Part shown: positions 7,675 to 18,100 of the stretch, piece after piece
Numbering within the stretch: position 1 is the first letter of the stretch
How the letters are laid out: each line of letters starts with the position of its first letter
IMG/VR virus record: IMGVR_UViG_3300012920_000301
Span: 1 to 22,642 of that record
Length of the DNA: 22,642 nucleotides
DNA from: a virus
Strand: one strand, 5' to 3'
The notes under the pieces: model-generated
The model's database searches: none
Seen by the model: only the letters and a program-made list of their open reading frames with translations
Told to the model about the DNA's origin: nothing
Program-made: the position numbers and the translations under genes

Positions 7675-9645
7675 ATGTCTGGATTTACATACGACGCAAA
7701 ACTAAAAACGGCTCTTGCCAAAAACTTTTTATCGCAATTCGGTCCATTTGCCGAAGATAAGTTTTTGCTTGCCGTGTCAAAAATTAGTGGCTCAACGTCA
7801 GAAAATCGCAGTGAGGAAGAGGAGTTGGTCACAAGGTCAAGCACCACAATTGCTAAAAGAATCGCCCCGAACGATGCCTCGCTTCTAACAAAAAGATACA
7901 ATTGGTCTGAGGGAATCACAATGGCTAGATTTGATTCCTCGGTTGATATGTCAACTGTCACCGACCCTTTCTATGTTCTGACCAATGATGATAATGTTTA
8001 CATTTGTCTCGAAAACAATAACAATGTAAATGGTTCTGACTTTGAACCAGTTGGAACTTCCACAGACGAATTTGTTTTACCCGATGGGTTTAGGTGGAAG
8101 TATCTTTACACCATCCCACCCGATTTACAAAAATTTAAGTCTGAAACAGAAATGCCTGTTCCAGTTTTGCCATTCTACTCTAGAATTGCAAACGCATATG
8201 AAGACCAGCGGCAAGGGCAATATGCTGTTCAATATGAAGGAAGACTCTCCTCAACAAATGGTGAAATTAAGGCGATATCAAGAACAACAGGAAACCTTGT
8301 TTACAATAATGCTATTCCAGCATCACCAACCAATAGAGTGACCTCTGCGGGAAATGACATTCTCACGGCTGATGCTGTCGCAGGTTCCGGTACAGAGGGA
8401 CCGTCATCAACAGTTGGTTACTACCTTCGTATTCTCAGTGGTGTTGCAGCAGGAGAAGTCAGAAAAATTATTGACATCCCCACCGCTGGCTCTGTTAAAC
8501 TTGACGCTCCTTGGACCACAGGAAAAGTTCCCAAACCAAATGACTTGTACGAAGTCGGGGTTGGTATTGAAGTGAGTGGTGATGGGGTAAATGCCGCTGC
8601 TTTCGGTAGAATTGCAAATCAAGACAAAACACTCGACACCATCGTGGTCTACAATCAAGGTTCTGGATATACCACTGCGACAGCGAGCGTGATTGCCCCT
8701 CAATACATCGGGACACAAACACAAGATACTCCAACAGAGTATTCTCTCGATGTCCTTGTGAAAAAGGAAATTGGTGGCAATGCCGCATTTGAATTGCTTG
8801 CAAACAAAGTAGGAATTATCGCATCGCTTGATGGTATTAATGATTTACCTGAATTGAATGGCAATGATTTCAGAGATGTGATTTTGTGGAGAAACGCAGA
8901 AACTAGCGATGGAAAACTTGTGGGGTTTGATGACGACTCATTAACCACTGTTCTTTTTAAGGAGCCATCTGAGTCTGGCACATTGAAGGGTTTTGGTCTG
9001 GGGGTTTCTGATGCGACATTCCTCATCGTTGGAGAACAGTCAAACACTGCTGTTGAAACTGAGGGAGCCTTGCAAATTGATTTAAGTGCGAGGTCTGGTT
9101 CATTCATCGCAAAAAATCTTAAAAAACCATTTATTGAAGATGAGTCTCTTTTGGTTTTAAGTAAGAGTAGCGGACAAACTGTATACACGCAAAATGAAAA
9201 GGCTCTTCAAAGTTTTGTAACCCGCTTTGAAGATACGACTAACAATATTAAGAAGGATGTTTTTAACTGCACCACAAAACTTACTCTTGAGTTTGGAACT
9301 CAGCAATTCAGTCGTGACCCAGCGATTGACTCAACTGCAATTGGAGCAAGTGGTAGCATGGGAGATATTGTTTCTTTCCGATTAAATCAAAATAATCTCA
9401 TGGTTGGAGATTTGTTCCTTACAAACGTAAAAAACATTTCTGGTGCTACTGACGGTTTTGTGATTGGAGAAAGACTAGACTATCAACTCGCAGCGGGGGG
9501 AACAATTTCTGGAACATTATCTGCTGTAATCGCACCGGAGATTGACCTTTATTCTGGAGAGATGGTATACATAAAAGGATTAGACTCTGCTATCACGCGG
9601 GTCACCGAGCAAAGAGAAGATTTCAAATTTGTATTTGAATTTTAA
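7675..9645 (+). CDS. 8: Baseplate wedge subunit gp8-like, enlarged
   Basis: This 656-residue protein is assigned to gp8, the wedge subunit that joins gp7 and gp10 in T4. Two landmarks match T4 gp8 as I recall it: PDGFRWKYLYTIPPDL at 136-151 (T4: GYVWEYLFEIPPDV) and the C-terminal YSGEMVYIKG at 626-635, followed by an acidic, aromatic end (T4: SGEMIYMENR, ending ILFTF). The protein is about twice the length of T4 gp8 (334). The extra sequence lies between the landmarks, roughly residues 180-600, and includes a GxGY beta module (residues 329-332) also seen in the neighbouring gp7-like protein. The ATG at 7675 has GAGGA at 7666-7670. It lies 16 bases after the gp7-like gene and 9 before the next. 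Confidence 0.86.
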   Translation: MSGFTYDAKLKTALAKNFLSQFGPFAEDKFLLAVSKISGSTSENRSEEEELVTRSSTTIAKRIAPNDASLLTKRYNWSEGITMARFDSSVDMSTVTDPFYVLTNDDNVYICLENNNNVNGSDFEPVGTSTDEFVLPDGFRWKYLYTIPPDLQKFKSETEMPVPVLPFYSRIANAYEDQRQGQYAVQYEGRLSSTNGEIKAISRTTGNLVYNNAIPASPTNRVTSAGNDILTADAVAGSGTEGPSSTVGYYLRILSGVAAGEVRKIIDIPTAGSVKLDAPWTTGKVPKPNDLYEVGVGIEVSGDGVNAAAFGRIANQDKTLDTIVVYNQGSGYTTATASVIAPQYIGTQTQDTPTEYSLDVLVKKEIGGNAAFELLANKVGIIASLDGINDLPELNGNDFRDVILWRNAETSDGKLVGFDDDSLTTVLFKEPSESGTLKGFGLGVSDATFLIVGEQSNTAVETEGALQIDLSARSGSFIAKNLKKPFIEDESLLVLSKSSGQTVYTQNEKALQSFVTRFEDTTNNIKKDVFNCTTKLTLEFGTQQFSRDPAIDSTAIGASGSMGDIVSFRLNQNNLMVGDLFLTNVKNISGATDGFVIGERLDYQLAAGGTISGTLSAVIAPEIDLYSGEMVYIKGLDSAITRVTEQREDFKFVFEF

Positions 9646-9654
9646 GAGGTTTGA

Positions 9655-12600
9655 ATGACTACAAAGAAAACAGCGTATGACTCACAAATCATGGGAAGCG
9701 TCCCGTACTTTAATGACTTCAATGAAGCCAAGAAGTTTCTTCAAGTCATGTTTAAGCCGGGGTACGCTGTTCAGGCAAGAGAACTTGCACAGGCTCAGTC
9801 TATCCTGCAAAATCAAATCGAAAGATTTGGCGACCACATTTTTGCAAATGGCTCTGTTGTGTTGGGTGGAGCAATCACAGAGGTTGCATCAGATTTTTTA
9901 AGAATTTCACCGGATACAGAACTTTCAACTGAAAATTTGGCTCGCATCGTTGGACAAAAAATCACTGCTACCACAATCGATGACGCTGGTGCTACCACTG
10001 AAACAGAAGCGAGAATCGTCGCCACATCTCCAAAATCAACACTTTCAAATGACCCATATCAGGTTGTGTTTGTTCAATATCTGACTCCCGGTACATATCA
10101 AGAAAATATCCGAATTAGCACCACTGGCACAAACAGTCTTGGGCTTTCATTTACAACGCTGTCTGGGCAAACTGCTCCGGGTGTGGGTAGAGTTTCAAAT
10201 CTCATCTCTGTCAACGAAGGTGTCTACTACGTTGACGGATATTTTACGCAAAATGACAAACAATCATTTGCCGCGTACAGCACACACTCAAACAATTATC
10301 GTGACTACACCACATCAGATGTGGCAGTTGGTTTTGAGTCTGTGCGTAGCGTGGTCACCGAGGGTGATGACTCAACACTTCGTGACCCATCATTCGGCTA
10401 CTCAAACTACAACTCCCCCGGTGCTGATAGATTCAAAGTTTCTCTTAATTTAACTCAACGCGGACTTACTGGCTCTGGCACTGCTGGATATGAAATTGCT
10501 AACCCAACTGACTTTGTTGAACTTGTTAGAGTCATCGGTGGCAACACCACAAGAATTGTAAAATATCCAAACTATGCTGAACTTGAAAAAACATTAGCAA
10601 GAAGAACATTTGATGAGTCTGGACATTATACCGTTGAACCTTTCCCGTTAGAGGTTGATTCATATTTATCAACCTTTGGAATCAATGACCCTTCTAAATT
10701 TGGTGTTATCATTGGTCCGGGTAAGGGCTACATCAAAGGATTTGAATTTGAAACAACGAGTGAAAATTACTTAGAGGATGATTTCCCCACGGTTGAATTT
10801 ACTCAAAGTGGAAGTTCACGCGCACCAAGAGGGGCTTATGTCAGGCTAAATGGTGATAAGTTTGGCGGTATTAAAGTTGATTCAAAACAAATTTTTAAGA
10901 AATCTTCTCGCATGTATTTTTATGATGCTGATGGAAATCAACTAGGTAGTTTTAACCCACTTTACATTTCTGCTGAAAGTGGTGCTGAAAATGCTTTCCA
11001 AAAACTTTTTATTACCAGTGTTAAATTGAACGTAGGAGCAAGGCTTACACAAATCCGAACAATCAGCAGCGTCGATACTATCGCTGACCCCGGTGCGGAC
11101 ATCACAGGAAATAGTGCATCACATGTTACTTTGATTGCCGCTGATGGGGATGAAGTTGTGTTGGCAGGTTCAGCAAGAGCCATCTTTGAGGTTTCAAAGT
11201 CTGGTGCTATTAGAAACGCTAATCCAGCGAGATTGCCAAAGGTGTCTCCTTTTGTTGCCCTGACAAATTCCTCTGGTGTTTTCACGGTAAACGCTGATAT
11301 TAATAGAGAATTTATCGGTGCGGTGGGTAATAGAGATGGTGCATTGGAAGCCCCTCAAGTTCTCGTAGATGATGATAATGGTGTTAAATTAGTAAGAGTT
11401 TCAAACTTTACGATTTCAAATAATCAAAGTGAATTTACTGGAAATCTTGGCACTGCGTTTGCAAACAGAAGGGTTGTTTTGTTTGCACCAATGAGCAACA
11501 CAGACAAAACTGCAATCAGAACTAAATCACTTTCTGGTACACTGACCGCAACAAACTTGAGTGCAAACACTCCCGGTGTTTTTGTAATAACTGGTGTTGT
11601 TGATGTTAAAGAAATTATTTCTATTACGCAAGATGGTGTTGATGTCACAGATAAGTTTGTTTTAGATGATGGACAACGTGAGTACGCATACGAATTTTCA
11701 AGACTTCTTTTAAAACCCGATGCCACGCTTGACGACCCAAATGGTCAAATTAGTGTAAGTTATGTAAGATATCTTCATAGTGGTAATGATGGTCCGTTTA
11801 CAGCGGACAGTTATTTAAGCATTCCAAGAGCAGACATTCCTTCGTTTAATGGTAAGAAGTTGCCGAACTTTGTTGACTGGCGACCAAGACGACAAACTGA
11901 TGGCTCACTTAATTATGCCCAAGGAACCGCACCAAACGATGACTGCGACCCATATACGCCACCACAACCACCCGAAATCGACGTTGTTTCTCTTGGTGGC
12001 AGAATTGATAGCGTTGTGGTTACCCCTGATAGGACTTTCAAAATTATTAAAGGTGTCGCTGCTCTGGAGCCTGAGCCGCCCGTTACATCACCAAATGATA
12101 TGGAAATCTACAGACTTCACATTCCCGGTGATGCGACATCATCCGATGAAGTAAGAATTGAATACATTAATAATCAAAGATTCACTATGAAGGAAATCGG
12201 AGAGATTGAAACTGCACAGCAGTTTGATTCTGATTTCAACTACAAACGCTCGCTTATTAACAATGTGATTTCAAGAACAAACGCATCGGGCAACAGTGTT
12301 CCTATTGCTTTGTCTGGTATTTTTGCCGACGAACTTGCTGGTCATGCCAACGCGGATGTCACACGGGCTAATTACAATACGTCAATTGACCCTCTTCGTA
12401 ATAGAATGTATCCTCCGTTTGTCAGCCAATCAATTGAACCAACCACACAAGAAAACGAAACTATTTTTCTTGAATCTTCTGGTGGGCAAACGACATCCGA
12501 TGGCATCTTTTTACCAACATTTTCATCCGCTGTCTTTGCGTCACAAATCGAAATTACCGAGGATGACAACCTTGAAGAACTGAATCCATTCGGTGCTGTG

Positions 12601-15171
12601 GATTACTATGGCACACTGAAAATTTCACCTTTCTGTATCAATTATTGGGATGAGAATATTAAACCAAAGGTTTCAAATAATCTTGATGGTCAACTCAATA
12701 ACTGGGAACTTGATATACGAATTACCAGAGACAACCAAATTGCTGGTCGCAATAGAGGATTCGGAACCACATGGAGAGATTGGGAACTTCATTGGTTTGG
12801 CACAAAACCATTCACAACTGTTTTTGATTTTGTTGACCCAAATGAAAGAGTGTATCGACAAGATGTAAAGACTGCGTTTGTTACTAGAGTGCTTTCCCGA
12901 AGAATGGTGAAAAATATCAATAATAAGATTGTTGACATTTCTATTCGTCCATACATCCCTGAGTCAACAATCAAACTTGAAGCGACTGGTTTAAGACCAT
13001 CTAGTAGAGTTTATGTGTTCATGGATTCTGAGGCAATTGGAGATTTGTCTGGATATGTCGTTAGTGAAACAGGGACTCTTGATATTTCTTCCGTGACTAT
13101 CCCAAGCGGTCGCTTTACTGTGGGTAAAAAACATGTGTTCTTGATGGACGTTGCAGACGGTGAAATTTCTAGGGCTACCACCTCGGCAGATGAATATTTT
13201 TATGCTCAACGATTGATTGATACAGAGGTAAACTCTGTTTCTTATCCTCGACCCCCCTCTGTCAGAAGACGCTCATCCAACTCCGATAGTCTTGCTTTCG
13301 ATAGTTACGGTGATTTGTTCAATTCTGAACAATCAGTTGTTTTAAACTCTGAGTCTCCACTTCTTCAAAGATTCAATGTAAACCCAACAGAATTTCCAAA
13401 TGGTATTTTCATTCCAAGCGTTGATTTATTCTTTAATGAGGTATCTGACGCTGCCACACCCGTGACAGTTTCAATCAGCCCTGTGGTTGATGGAGTCCCC
13501 TCTGATAATATTATTATGCCATTTGCCAGAGTGACAAAAGCAGTTTCGACCATCGCTGAAAGAGAATCTGTTAGTGGGGAAATCAAAAATGCAGAAACAT
13601 TTGAGTTTTCCTCTCCTGTATATCTCGCTCCCGGTGAGTACGCTTTGTCTGTTTCGACAAATGATTTGACTCTTTCCGCTTTTGTTCAAAATCTCTCTTC
13701 CGTAAGCACGGACGCAAGATTTGGTCCTTTGTATCTCCCAAACAATAACGGTACTAACACCCCGTATTTTAATAGAAGGCTCTGTTGTGTTATTAGGAAT
13801 TGTGCCTTTAGCGTTGACAATGCTGCATCTGCCACTGTGCAACTTTCAAACGTAGACACTGTTAACGCGGATGCGTTGTATGTTTCTAATGCACCAAACA
13901 CATATTCAAACTTTACAAATAATATTACAATTTCTAATACAACAGTTGAAGAAAATTCAAGTTTGGAAACAGTAAGAAACTTAATTCCTTCCAATGGAAC
14001 AATCACCTTCAAGTTATCAAATAATTCTTTGTTCTCAACGCTCATTGACCCAGACCAAGTTTCTGTGTTGGCTGTTGAAGCAAAAATTAATAACGCTTTG
14101 AAAGATGCCCCGACAGGTTTCCTTGAGCCTCCGAGTGAAATGGCGGCAGTTGATTTGAATGCTCCGGGTATTTTTAGATACTACTCTAAGATTGTGGAGT
14201 TGGACTCCTCCGAGCCAGCGGATGATATTGTAGTTTTTGTTGACGGAGTGTTTACGGCAACCGCCAAAGTGTATGTTTTTGTAAAAACTTTGGATAGTTC
14301 AACAAACCTAGAGGATACGGATTACATTCAATTGTTTCCCGGCGGAAAAGCAACACAAGCATCCCAGAATTTTGAGGGTGCTTTGTCAATCCCATTCCAA
14401 ACATACAGACAAGACCCAGATGATGATATTGACCCCGGTGATGCTCCAGAAATTATTCGGTCCCCGTTCTCAAGGTATCTTTTTAAAGTTGTTGTGAGTG
14501 ACACTCAAGATGGAATTCAAGAGGGTGGCATAACTCCATACGTTACCTTCATCGGTGCAGCACCAGTAAGAACTCAGGCGGGTACATTGAACTTCTCTCT
14601 CGGAATTCCCACTGGAACCGTTCTCCCAGTAGCACAACAAGAAGGTATTGTTCCTGTTGGTTGGCTCGCATGTGATGGACAAGGGTATAATCCAGATGAT
14701 TATCCAAACCTTTTTGCAAGTATTGGATACAAATATGGAATCACTAATACAGGAAACTTTAGAGTTCCTGATTTGCGAAGTAGAGTTGTTCTTGGTGAAG
14801 GTGCTGGTGAAGGACTCACAGCAAGAACTCTTGGACAAGAAGGTGGCACTGAGAAGGTGATGACTCACAATCACGTTTATCTTGACAGATTCTCGCCTGA
14901 TTTTAATTCAGAATTTGCCTCTGATGACGAGGGTGACTCCTCTGCAACATCCGATGCTGGTTCAAAATTCTTATCCACGCTTCTTGGAACACAAGATGTA
15001 ACTATATCAGAACCGTTTCATGCAAACTACTCAATCTCAAAAGACCAACAAAGAGGTATCGGAATCGACCTTCGAGGTTCAGATAATGGTGGCGGCATTC
15101 AGAATATTGACTTTGATGCCACAGAACAAATGCCACCGTACTTGGTTCTAAAATACATAATTAAGACATAA
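9655..15171 (+). CDS. Giant baseplate/fibre protein: DUF4815-like N-terminus and tail-collar C-terminus
   Basis: This 1838-residue protein starts at an ATG with AAGAGG at 9644-9649. The first ~70 residues match the DUF4815 family of phage structural proteins (FKPGYAVQARELAQAQS, then RFGDHIFANGS). The middle is a series of beta-rich domains; one around 1220-1350 has the pattern GIFIPSVDLFF...TPVTVSI...PVYLAPGEYAL, which I recognise as a repeated type in large phage tail proteins. A tail-collar domain begins near 1651 with IPTGTVLP, GWLACDGQGY (1669-1678) and NFRVPDLRSRVVLG (1701-1714). An HNH pair of histidines lies at 1738-1740 and the protein ends MPPYLVLKYIIKT, as in short-tail-fibre collar proteins (T4 gp12). 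Position between gp8 and the fibre suggests it fills the gp10/gp12 role: wedge attachment at one end, fibre-type function at the other. The role is inferred; both terminal domains are clear. Confidence 0.86.
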   Translation: MTTKKTAYDSQIMGSVPYFNDFNEAKKFLQVMFKPGYAVQARELAQAQSILQNQIERFGDHIFANGSVVLGGAITEVASDFLRISPDTELSTENLARIVGQKITATTIDDAGATTETEARIVATSPKSTLSNDPYQVVFVQYLTPGTYQENIRISTTGTNSLGLSFTTLSGQTAPGVGRVSNLISVNEGVYYVDGYFTQNDKQSFAAYSTHSNNYRDYTTSDVAVGFESVRSVVTEGDDSTLRDPSFGYSNYNSPGADRFKVSLNLTQRGLTGSGTAGYEIANPTDFVELVRVIGGNTTRIVKYPNYAELEKTLARRTFDESGHYTVEPFPLEVDSYLSTFGINDPSKFGVIIGPGKGYIKGFEFETTSENYLEDDFPTVEFTQSGSSRAPRGAYVRLNGDKFGGIKVDSKQIFKKSSRMYFYDADGNQLGSFNPLYISAESGAENAFQKLFITSVKLNVGARLTQIRTISSVDTIADPGADITGNSASHVTLIAADGDEVVLAGSARAIFEVSKSGAIRNANPARLPKVSPFVALTNSSGVFTVNADINREFIGAVGNRDGALEAPQVLVDDDNGVKLVRVSNFTISNNQSEFTGNLGTAFANRRVVLFAPMSNTDKTAIRTKSLSGTLTATNLSANTPGVFVITGVVDVKEIISITQDGVDVTDKFVLDDGQREYAYEFSRLLLKPDATLDDPNGQISVSYVRYLHSGNDGPFTADSYLSIPRADIPSFNGKKLPNFVDWRPRRQTDGSLNYAQGTAPNDDCDPYTPPQPPEIDVVSLGGRIDSVVVTPDRTFKIIKGVAALEPEPPVTSPNDMEIYRLHIPGDATSSDEVRIEYINNQRFTMKEIGEIETAQQFDSDFNYKRSLINNVISRTNASGNSVPIALSGIFADELAGHANADVTRANYNTSIDPLRNRMYPPFVSQSIEPTTQENETIFLESSGGQTTSDGIFLPTFSSAVFASQIEITEDDNLEELNPFGAVDYYGTLKISPFCINYWDENIKPKVSNNLDGQLNNWELDIRITRDNQIAGRNRGFGTTWRDWELHWFGTKPFTTVFDFVDPNERVYRQDVKTAFVTRVLSRRMVKNINNKIVDISIRPYIPESTIKLEATGLRPSSRVYVFMDSEAIGDLSGYVVSETGTLDISSVTIPSGRFTVGKKHVFLMDVADGEISRATTSADEYFYAQRLIDTEVNSVSYPRPPSVRRRSSNSDSLAFDSYGDLFNSEQSVVLNSESPLLQRFNVNPTEFPNGIFIPSVDLFFNEVSDAATPVTVSISPVVDGVPSDNIIMPFARVTKAVSTIAERESVSGEIKNAETFEFSSPVYLAPGEYALSVSTNDLTLSAFVQNLSSVSTDARFGPLYLPNNNGTNTPYFNRRLCCVIRNCAFSVDNAASATVQLSNVDTVNADALYVSNAPNTYSNFTNNITISNTTVEENSSLETVRNLIPSNGTITFKLSNNSLFSTLIDPDQVSVLAVEAKINNALKDAPTGFLEPPSEMAAVDLNAPGIFRYYSKIVELDSSEPADDIVVFVDGVFTATAKVYVFVKTLDSSTNLEDTDYIQLFPGGKATQASQNFEGALSIPFQTYRQDPDDDIDPGDAPEIIRSPFSRYLFKVVVSDTQDGIQEGGITPYVTFIGAAPVRTQAGTLNFSLGIPTGTVLPVAQQEGIVPVGWLACDGQGYNPDDYPNLFASIGYKYGITNTGNFRVPDLRSRVVLGEGAGEGLTARTLGQEGGTEKVMTHNHVYLDRFSPDFNSEFASDDEGDSSATSDAGSKFLSTLLGTQDVTISEPFHANYSISKDQQRGIGIDLRGSDNGGGIQNIDFDATEQMPPYLVLKYIIKT

Positions 15172-15178
15172 TTGAGGA

Positions 15179-15189
15179 CTAAATAAAGT
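15179..15189 (+). promoter_or_regulatory. Late-promoter-like CTAAATA element at the fibre gene start
   Basis: CTAAATAAAGT lies directly against the ATG of the fibre gene. ACTAAATA (15178-15185) matches TATAAATA at 6 of 8 positions. With T4 spacing, transcription would begin at about 15191, on the start codon. A Shine-Dalgarno-like GAGGA (15174-15178) sits just upstream with an 11-base gap to the ATG, longer than usual, and would be lost from a transcript initiated here. Read-through transcripts could use it. Confidence 0.4.
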
Positions 15190-18100
15190 ATGCCAGAATT
15201 CCCACCACCACCCGGTTCCTCAGCAGGAAACACTTTAGATTCTCTTACCACAAATGATACATTCATTACATGGTTTGATAGAACTAATAAATTAATTGAG
15301 GCTGTCAATCCCTTAGCAATTTATGGTGCGACCACTTACGGTTCAGGAACATCATACGAGGGTGTGACAATTGCATTTAATAATGAAACTGGTATTCATA
15401 AATTTGGCTTCTCGACTCCTGCCGTCATTTATGGTAACACTGAGTTTGTTGGTGGAATTACTTTCTCCGGTGTGTATGTCTCCTTCAATGGTGGAACTGT
15501 TGACTTCCATACTTCAAATCTTTATGGAAAAGTTGTCACTAGCGTCAACGGTCAAACCGGAGATGTGACTGTTTCTGGAGGCGCAGGGAATCTTCCCGGT
15601 GCATCGACTGGTCACATCTTGGTATTCAATGAAGACGGAAGCACCTACCAAGCACAGCCATTCTTTTCTGGTGTGACATTTGATGTCATCGCCGCTACAG
15701 AGGGTGGAGGTCTTGTTTTAGGTGCTACCTTAACTGATGCAGGTGACTCACTTCAAAAAGGCTATGTGCAACTTGTAACTGCTGGTGGAAGTGCAGGTAT
15801 TCTTTTTAGGGATTCCTCTTACTCAGGTGCAAACCTTAGAGAACGAGGCTCCAATGTTCACTTTGGAAAAAATTCATCAAGTAACAGTTATGTGTTGACG
15901 ATTAGCGGTGGAGACACTGCGGGAACCTTGGACTCAAACACAAACGCTCCGTACGTTAATTTAGACCAAACCACAAGACGCTTAGGATTGTTTGGAATTA
16001 CTGTGCCTGCGGGTCCAATCCACTATCTTTCAAGAAACGGTGAGTCCGGTGATGTAATCTTTGAAAACAACCAAGGACAAACTTTTGGTGTTCATGTAAA
16101 TAACTCAAACCTCAATCTTACTCCAAATGAAATGAAAGAACTGCGTGTCACTCTTGGTGCTACCGCAGATGATGGACTTGTCAAGATTATTGGTAATAAT
16201 CCCTTTGAAACATCTAAAAATATTTTAAACGTCACACAACTTGGTGATGTGGTTATTGGTGCGGAGGACATCGGAAGTTCTGGTGACACTTATGGTGCGT
16301 TGAATATTGCGAGTGGCAGACTCTTCATTGGCGGAAGTGCTGGACAAGATGGATATGTCTTAACATCAACTGGAACCGCGTCTGAGTGGCAACCCGCACC
16401 AGTTAGCAGCCCAGAATTTATTGCAGAACTTTCCGATGGTTCAACTGGTAGTATTTTTGGAGTTACGACACCCACTGAATTTGAATTTGCCGGTGGGTTC
16501 AATACTGATTGTTTAGGATTTAGTGGTGGTGGTACATCAACAACTGGTGGTGTTGAAATCCGCTCCTTTATGACCGGAACAAGCAATCTTTTTGGTGATG
16601 TTATCGAAAGCAGTAGTTTGGGTGGCAATACCTATGATGGGTTTAACATCCTTACACTGGGCGGCATTTTCCATGAAACATCTGTTCATACTGATGTAAA
16701 TGGTAGAAGAATCTTATCTTATAACTTCTTTGGTTCTCCAACTCAGGGAGATGACGGTGCAACTGGTTCAATCGGTGCGTTGTATATTGATGGCTCGCTT
16801 GCTGCGACTGGTGCATCACTTGAAGGTATTGATTTTAGAACGACAACCGATACTAAAGGTTTAACACTTTCTTACACTGTTGCACCCGGAGGCACGACCG
16901 CTAGAGTTAATTATCAAGTAACTGGTTCTGGTCTTGGTGGTGGTTCTACCGGAAGCACTGGGTCAGTTGGTCCCCAAGGAAGGACAGGTTCCGCAGGAAC
17001 AACTGGCTCTACTGGTGCAACCGGCTCTACCGGCTCAACAGGTTCAACCGGCTCGACTGGTTCAACGGGTTCAACTGGTTCGACAGGAATGGCTGGATTC
17101 AGATATCTTTGTGATACTACTCCATCGAATGTTGCAGCGGGTGAATTGAGTTTTGATAACAACGCAAGTTCAGGTCCGGTTGTTACGATTAACAAACTAA
17201 ACGCGGATGGTGTTGATATTTCAACATACATGGATTTGATTACTGCGTCACCGAGTGACACGATTATTATCCAGAAACAAAATGGCTCTTCCTTTAGGAC
17301 TTTGAGAGTCACGGGTGTTACTCAGGGTGCATCAAATTATGAATTTGCCGGTACGACTGCTGGTGGTGGTGCGGTGTTCTCCGCCTCAGATAATTTGTAT
17401 TTTTACTTTACCAAAACTGGAGCAGGCACGACAGGCACAACTGGTACAACCGGAACGGCGGGTGGTGGAACAGGCTCCACTGGTTCGACTGGTTCAACGG
17501 GAACCACTGGTGCAGCGGGAGTCACGGGAACCACTGGTTCAACAGGCTCAACTGGTGCGACTGGTTCAACGGGTCAACCCGCTGGATTCTTGTATGGAAC
17601 CACGGCTGCAAATCCCGTAGGTAATCCGGGTAAAATTTACACTATCCAAGCCGGAAGTGTCATGTCGTTTGCTATTAATGCAACCGCTGAAAATGGTGCT
17701 GATTTATTCGATTATCTTATCAATGGTGCAACCACAGATAGAGTCGTTGTGCAGAGCAGAGACTCTGGTGACTTCGCTGCGGTGATTCCAGAAGCCGGAG
17801 TGGGCTACGTTACCGCTGGTAATTTCTTTACCTTTACAAGCACGAATGCGGCAAATCAAGCCGGTGCTTCTTTCGCAGCCGGTGAAGATGTTTACATGTA
17901 TATTGTAAAGGGTGCGGTTGCTCAAGATGGCTCCGCAGGTGCAGCAGGTTCAACTGGTTCTACAGGCTCGACAGGCTCTACAGGTGCGACTGGTTTTGCA
18001 GGATTCCGATATGAACTTATCGAGGGCGACTCGAATGCAACTTCCACTCCCGGTGCTGGTGAAATGGTCGTGGACACATCAACCAATGGCTCTGGGTTTG

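Noticed and set aside
7578-7961. Minus-strand 127-residue frame across the gp7-like/gp8-like junction, and other minus-strand frames such as 8700-9188
   Set aside because: They lie opposite well-supported plus-strand genes, with no recognisable protein features or initiation signals.
16914-17312. Minus-strand frame rich in Pro-Val-Glu-Pro repeats (similar ones at 17922-18104 and 18333-18521)
   Set aside because: It is the antisense reading of the Gly-Ser-Thr collagen codons of the fibre gene; no start signal, no matching neighbours on that strand, and it vanishes outside the repeat.
17315-17620. Plus-strand alternate frames within the collagen repeats, rich in Gln, Leu, Val and Arg
   Set aside because: Frame-shifted readings of the same repeat; long open frames are expected wherever a 9-base repeat lacks stop codons in all frames.
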